This document shows, piece by piece, positions 4,933-6,647 of a stretch of 6,647 nt of DNA (position 1 is the stretch's first letter; every line of letters starts with the position of its first letter). Location of the stretch: positions 1 to 6,647 of the forward strand of contig JAISTI010000110.1 in NCBI GenBank assembly GCA_031272685.1. The letters run 5' to 3'. The position numbers were made by a program, and so were the translations under genes. Source of the stretch: Propionibacteriaceae bacterium (GTDB lineage Bacteria; Actinomycetota; Actinomycetes; Propionibacteriales; Propionibacteriaceae). Below the pieces are notes generated by a model. The model was not told where the DNA came from. It ran no database searches and saw only the letters and a program-made list of their open reading frames with translations.

Positions 4933-6647
4933 TCAGATGCGCTCGGCGATCGCGGCGGCGGTGAGCCCGGCGGCGGCCAGCACCTGGGCGCGGGAGCCCT
5001 GCGGCAGAAACTCGTCGGGCAAACCGAACCGCTGCACTTCGGCACTGGCACCGGCGGCCTGCAGCGCGGCCGCCAGCCGTTCGCCCAGCCCGCCGTCGGC
5101 CACATTGTCCTCGATGGTGACGACACGCTCGAAGCGGCTTGCCAGATCCACAATTCCCGCACTCACCGGCAACGCCCAGACCGGGTCGGCGACCGCCGCC
5201 GGCGCGCCCCGCTGACCCAATATCCGCGCCACCTCCAAAGCCAGGCCGTGCAGCCCATACGCCACCACCAGGATGCGCGCGCCTTCAGGGTTTTCCAACA
5301 GCTCGGCGCCTTCAGTGGCCGCGACGGCCGGAATGTCCGCCGGGATCGCGCCCTTGGGATAGCGCACGACCGTCGGCCCGTCCGAAACCGCCACCGCCTC
5401 GCGCAGCACCCGCCGCAGCGTCGGCTCGTCGCGCGGCGCCGCCAGCCGCAGGCCCGGCACCAACCCCAGGGTGGGAACATCCCACATGCCGTGGTGGGAC
5501 GCCCCGTCCGGCCCGGTGACGCCCGCCCGGTCCAGCACGAAAGTGACACCCTGCCGGTGCAAGCCGACATCGAGCAGCACCTGGTCGAAAGCCCGGTTCA
5601 GGAAGGTGGAGTAGACGGCAGCCACCGGGTGCAGCCCGGCGGCGGACAGCCCGGCGGCGGCGGTCACCAGATGCTGCTCCGCGATGCCGACGTCGATCAC
5701 CCTTTCGGGGAACTCCATGGCGAACGGCCCCAGCCCGACCGGGTATTCCATGGCGGCGGTGAGGGCCACCACCTTGCCATCCCGGCGGCCGATTTCAACC
5801 AGCTCTTCGGCGAAAACGTCGCCGAACGAGCGCTTGCCGTTCAGCTCCAGCGGCTCGCCGCTGGCCTCGTCGAAACGGCCGACGGCGTGGAAATGCTCCA
5901 ACTCGTCGTCTTCGGCCGCCTTGTAGCCACGGCCTTTCTCGGTGATGCAGTGGATCAGCACCGCGCCGGAGAAGCGCTTGGCCTGCTTCAGCGCCAGTTC
6001 CACCGCCTGCTCGTCGTGGCCGTCGATCGGGCCGATGTATTTCAAGCCGAGGTCGGGGAACAGGGCGCGCGGCACCAGCACGTCGCGCACCCCGGCCTTG
6101 AAGCCGTGCAGCAGCCCATACAGCGGCTCGCCGACCAGTGGTGTGCGTTTGACAAGCCCTTTCACCCATTTCAGGAAGCGTTCGTAGCGGCGGTCAGTGC
6201 GGATCGCGGTGAGCTGGCGGCCCAAGATGGTGAGCTGGGTGGCCAGCCCGCCGACCGTCGGGGTGTAGGAGCGGCCGTTGTCGTTGACGACCACCACAAG
6301 CTTGAGGTCTTCCACAGTGGCCAGATTGTTCAGCGCCTCCCAGGACATCCCCCCGGTGAGCGCCCCGTCGCCGACCACCGCCACCACATGCCGGTCTTGC
6401 CCGCGAAGCTGGAAACCGCGCGCCAAGCCGTACGCCCAAGACAGCGAGGTGGAGGCGTGCGAATTTTCCACCCAGTCGTGTTCGGATTCGGCGCGGCTGG
6501 GATAGCCGGAAAGCCCGCCCTGCTGGCGCAGCTTGGCGAAGCCGGCCTGCCTGCCGGTGAGGATCTTATGGACGTAGCACTGGTGGCCGGTGTCGAAGAC
6601 GATGGCGTCGCGCGGCGAATCGAAAACCCGGTGCAGCGCCATGGTCA
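4933..6647 (-). CDS. dxs: 1-deoxy-D-xylulose-5-phosphate synthase, N-terminus cut by window edge
   Basis: A thiamine-diphosphate enzyme that condenses pyruvate with glyceraldehyde 3-phosphate, the first step of the MEP isoprenoid pathway. 571 codons are visible; the reading frame is open through the right edge (residues T-M-A-L-H-R-V-F, where family members read T-I/V-A-L-H-Y/R-V-F), so the start and roughly 50-60 residues are missing. Numbering from the first visible Met (6642): FDTGHQCYVHK (16-26), the ThDP/Mg motif GDGALTGG (91-98) with NDN (120-122), GPIDGHD (204-210), IAEQHLVT (320-327; E322 activates the cofactor), YSTFLNRAFDQV (344-355; R350), DRAGVTGPDGASHHG (371-385; H383) and RYPKG (427-431). 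The C-terminal transketolase-like domain is complete. All catalytic residues are present and the frame is intact. It converges with dut. The promoter and any operon partner upstream of dxs are outside the window. Confidence 0.98.
   Translation of the reverse strand, partial: TMALHRVFDSPRDAIVFDTGHQCYVHKILTGRQAGFAKLRQQGGLSGYPSRAESEHDWVENSHASTSLSWAYGLARGFQLRGQDRHVVAVVGDGALTGGMSWEALNNLATVEDLKLVVVVNDNGRSYTPTVGGLATQLTILGRQLTAIRTDRRYERFLKWVKGLVKRTPLVGEPLYGLLHGFKAGVRDVLVPRALFPDLGLKYIGPIDGHDEQAVELALKQAKRFSGAVLIHCITEKGRGYKAAEDDELEHFHAVGRFDEASGEPLELNGKRSFGDVFAEELVEIGRRDGKVVALTAAMEYPVGLGPFAMEFPERVIDVGIAEQHLVTAAAGLSAAGLHPVAAVYSTFLNRAFDQVLLDVGLHRQGVTFVLDRAGVTGPDGASHHGMWDVPTLGLVPGLRLAAPRDEPTLRRVLREAVAVSDGPTVVRYPKGAIPADIPAVAATEGAELLENPEGARILVVAYGLHGLALEVARILGQRGAPAAVADPVWALPVSAGIVDLASRFERVVTIEDNVADGGLGERLAAALQAAGASAEVQRFGLPDEFLPQGSRAQVLAAAGLTAAAIAERI

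Overview
This window reads as ordinary core chromosome of a high-GC Gram-positive bacterium (Actinobacteria). Three things point there: strong G/C bias at third codon positions, a SepH (DUF3071) septation protein, and a DUF4193 protein next to dUTPase. SepH and DUF4193 are both essentially confined to actinobacteria as far as I know. I cannot name the genus from the sequence. Seven protein genes fill nearly all of it. I saw no tRNA, rRNA, CRISPR array, insertion sequence or phage gene.

Layout. Bases 1-1780 (minus strand) hold a two-gene unit: an App1-type HAD phosphatase gene followed 12 nt later by the 5' part of parC (topoisomerase IV subunit A), which runs off the left edge. A 108-bp divergent gap (1781-1888) separates this from a plus-strand gene for an alkaline-phosphatase-superfamily, NPP-type phosphodiesterase (1889-3016). 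That gene converges on sepH (minus, 3044-4021) with only 27 bp between. A second divergent gap (4022-4181) carries candidate control signals for sepH and for a plus-strand pair, a DUF4193 zinc-ribbon protein and dut (dUTPase), separated by one base. dut converges on dxs (1-deoxy-D-xylulose-5-phosphate synthase, minus), whose 5' end lies past the right edge.

How the genes relate. Several are chromosome and division housekeeping genes: ParC for decatenation, SepH as an FtsZ regulator, and Dut for keeping uracil out of DNA. Dxs starts the non-mevalonate isoprenoid pathway, which supplies the lipid carriers for cell-wall synthesis. The two phosphoesterases have complete active sites but unknown substrates here. 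Clustering fits the conserved actinobacterial dut/dxs neighbourhood rather than a single pathway.

I do not see a new system. The most notable points are a SepH that lacks the first roughly 55 residues seen in the homologues I remember, an unusual translation-start arrangement for it, the one-base DUF4193-dut junction, a perfect dyad over the probable DUF4193-dut transcription start, and dut lying directly against dxs.
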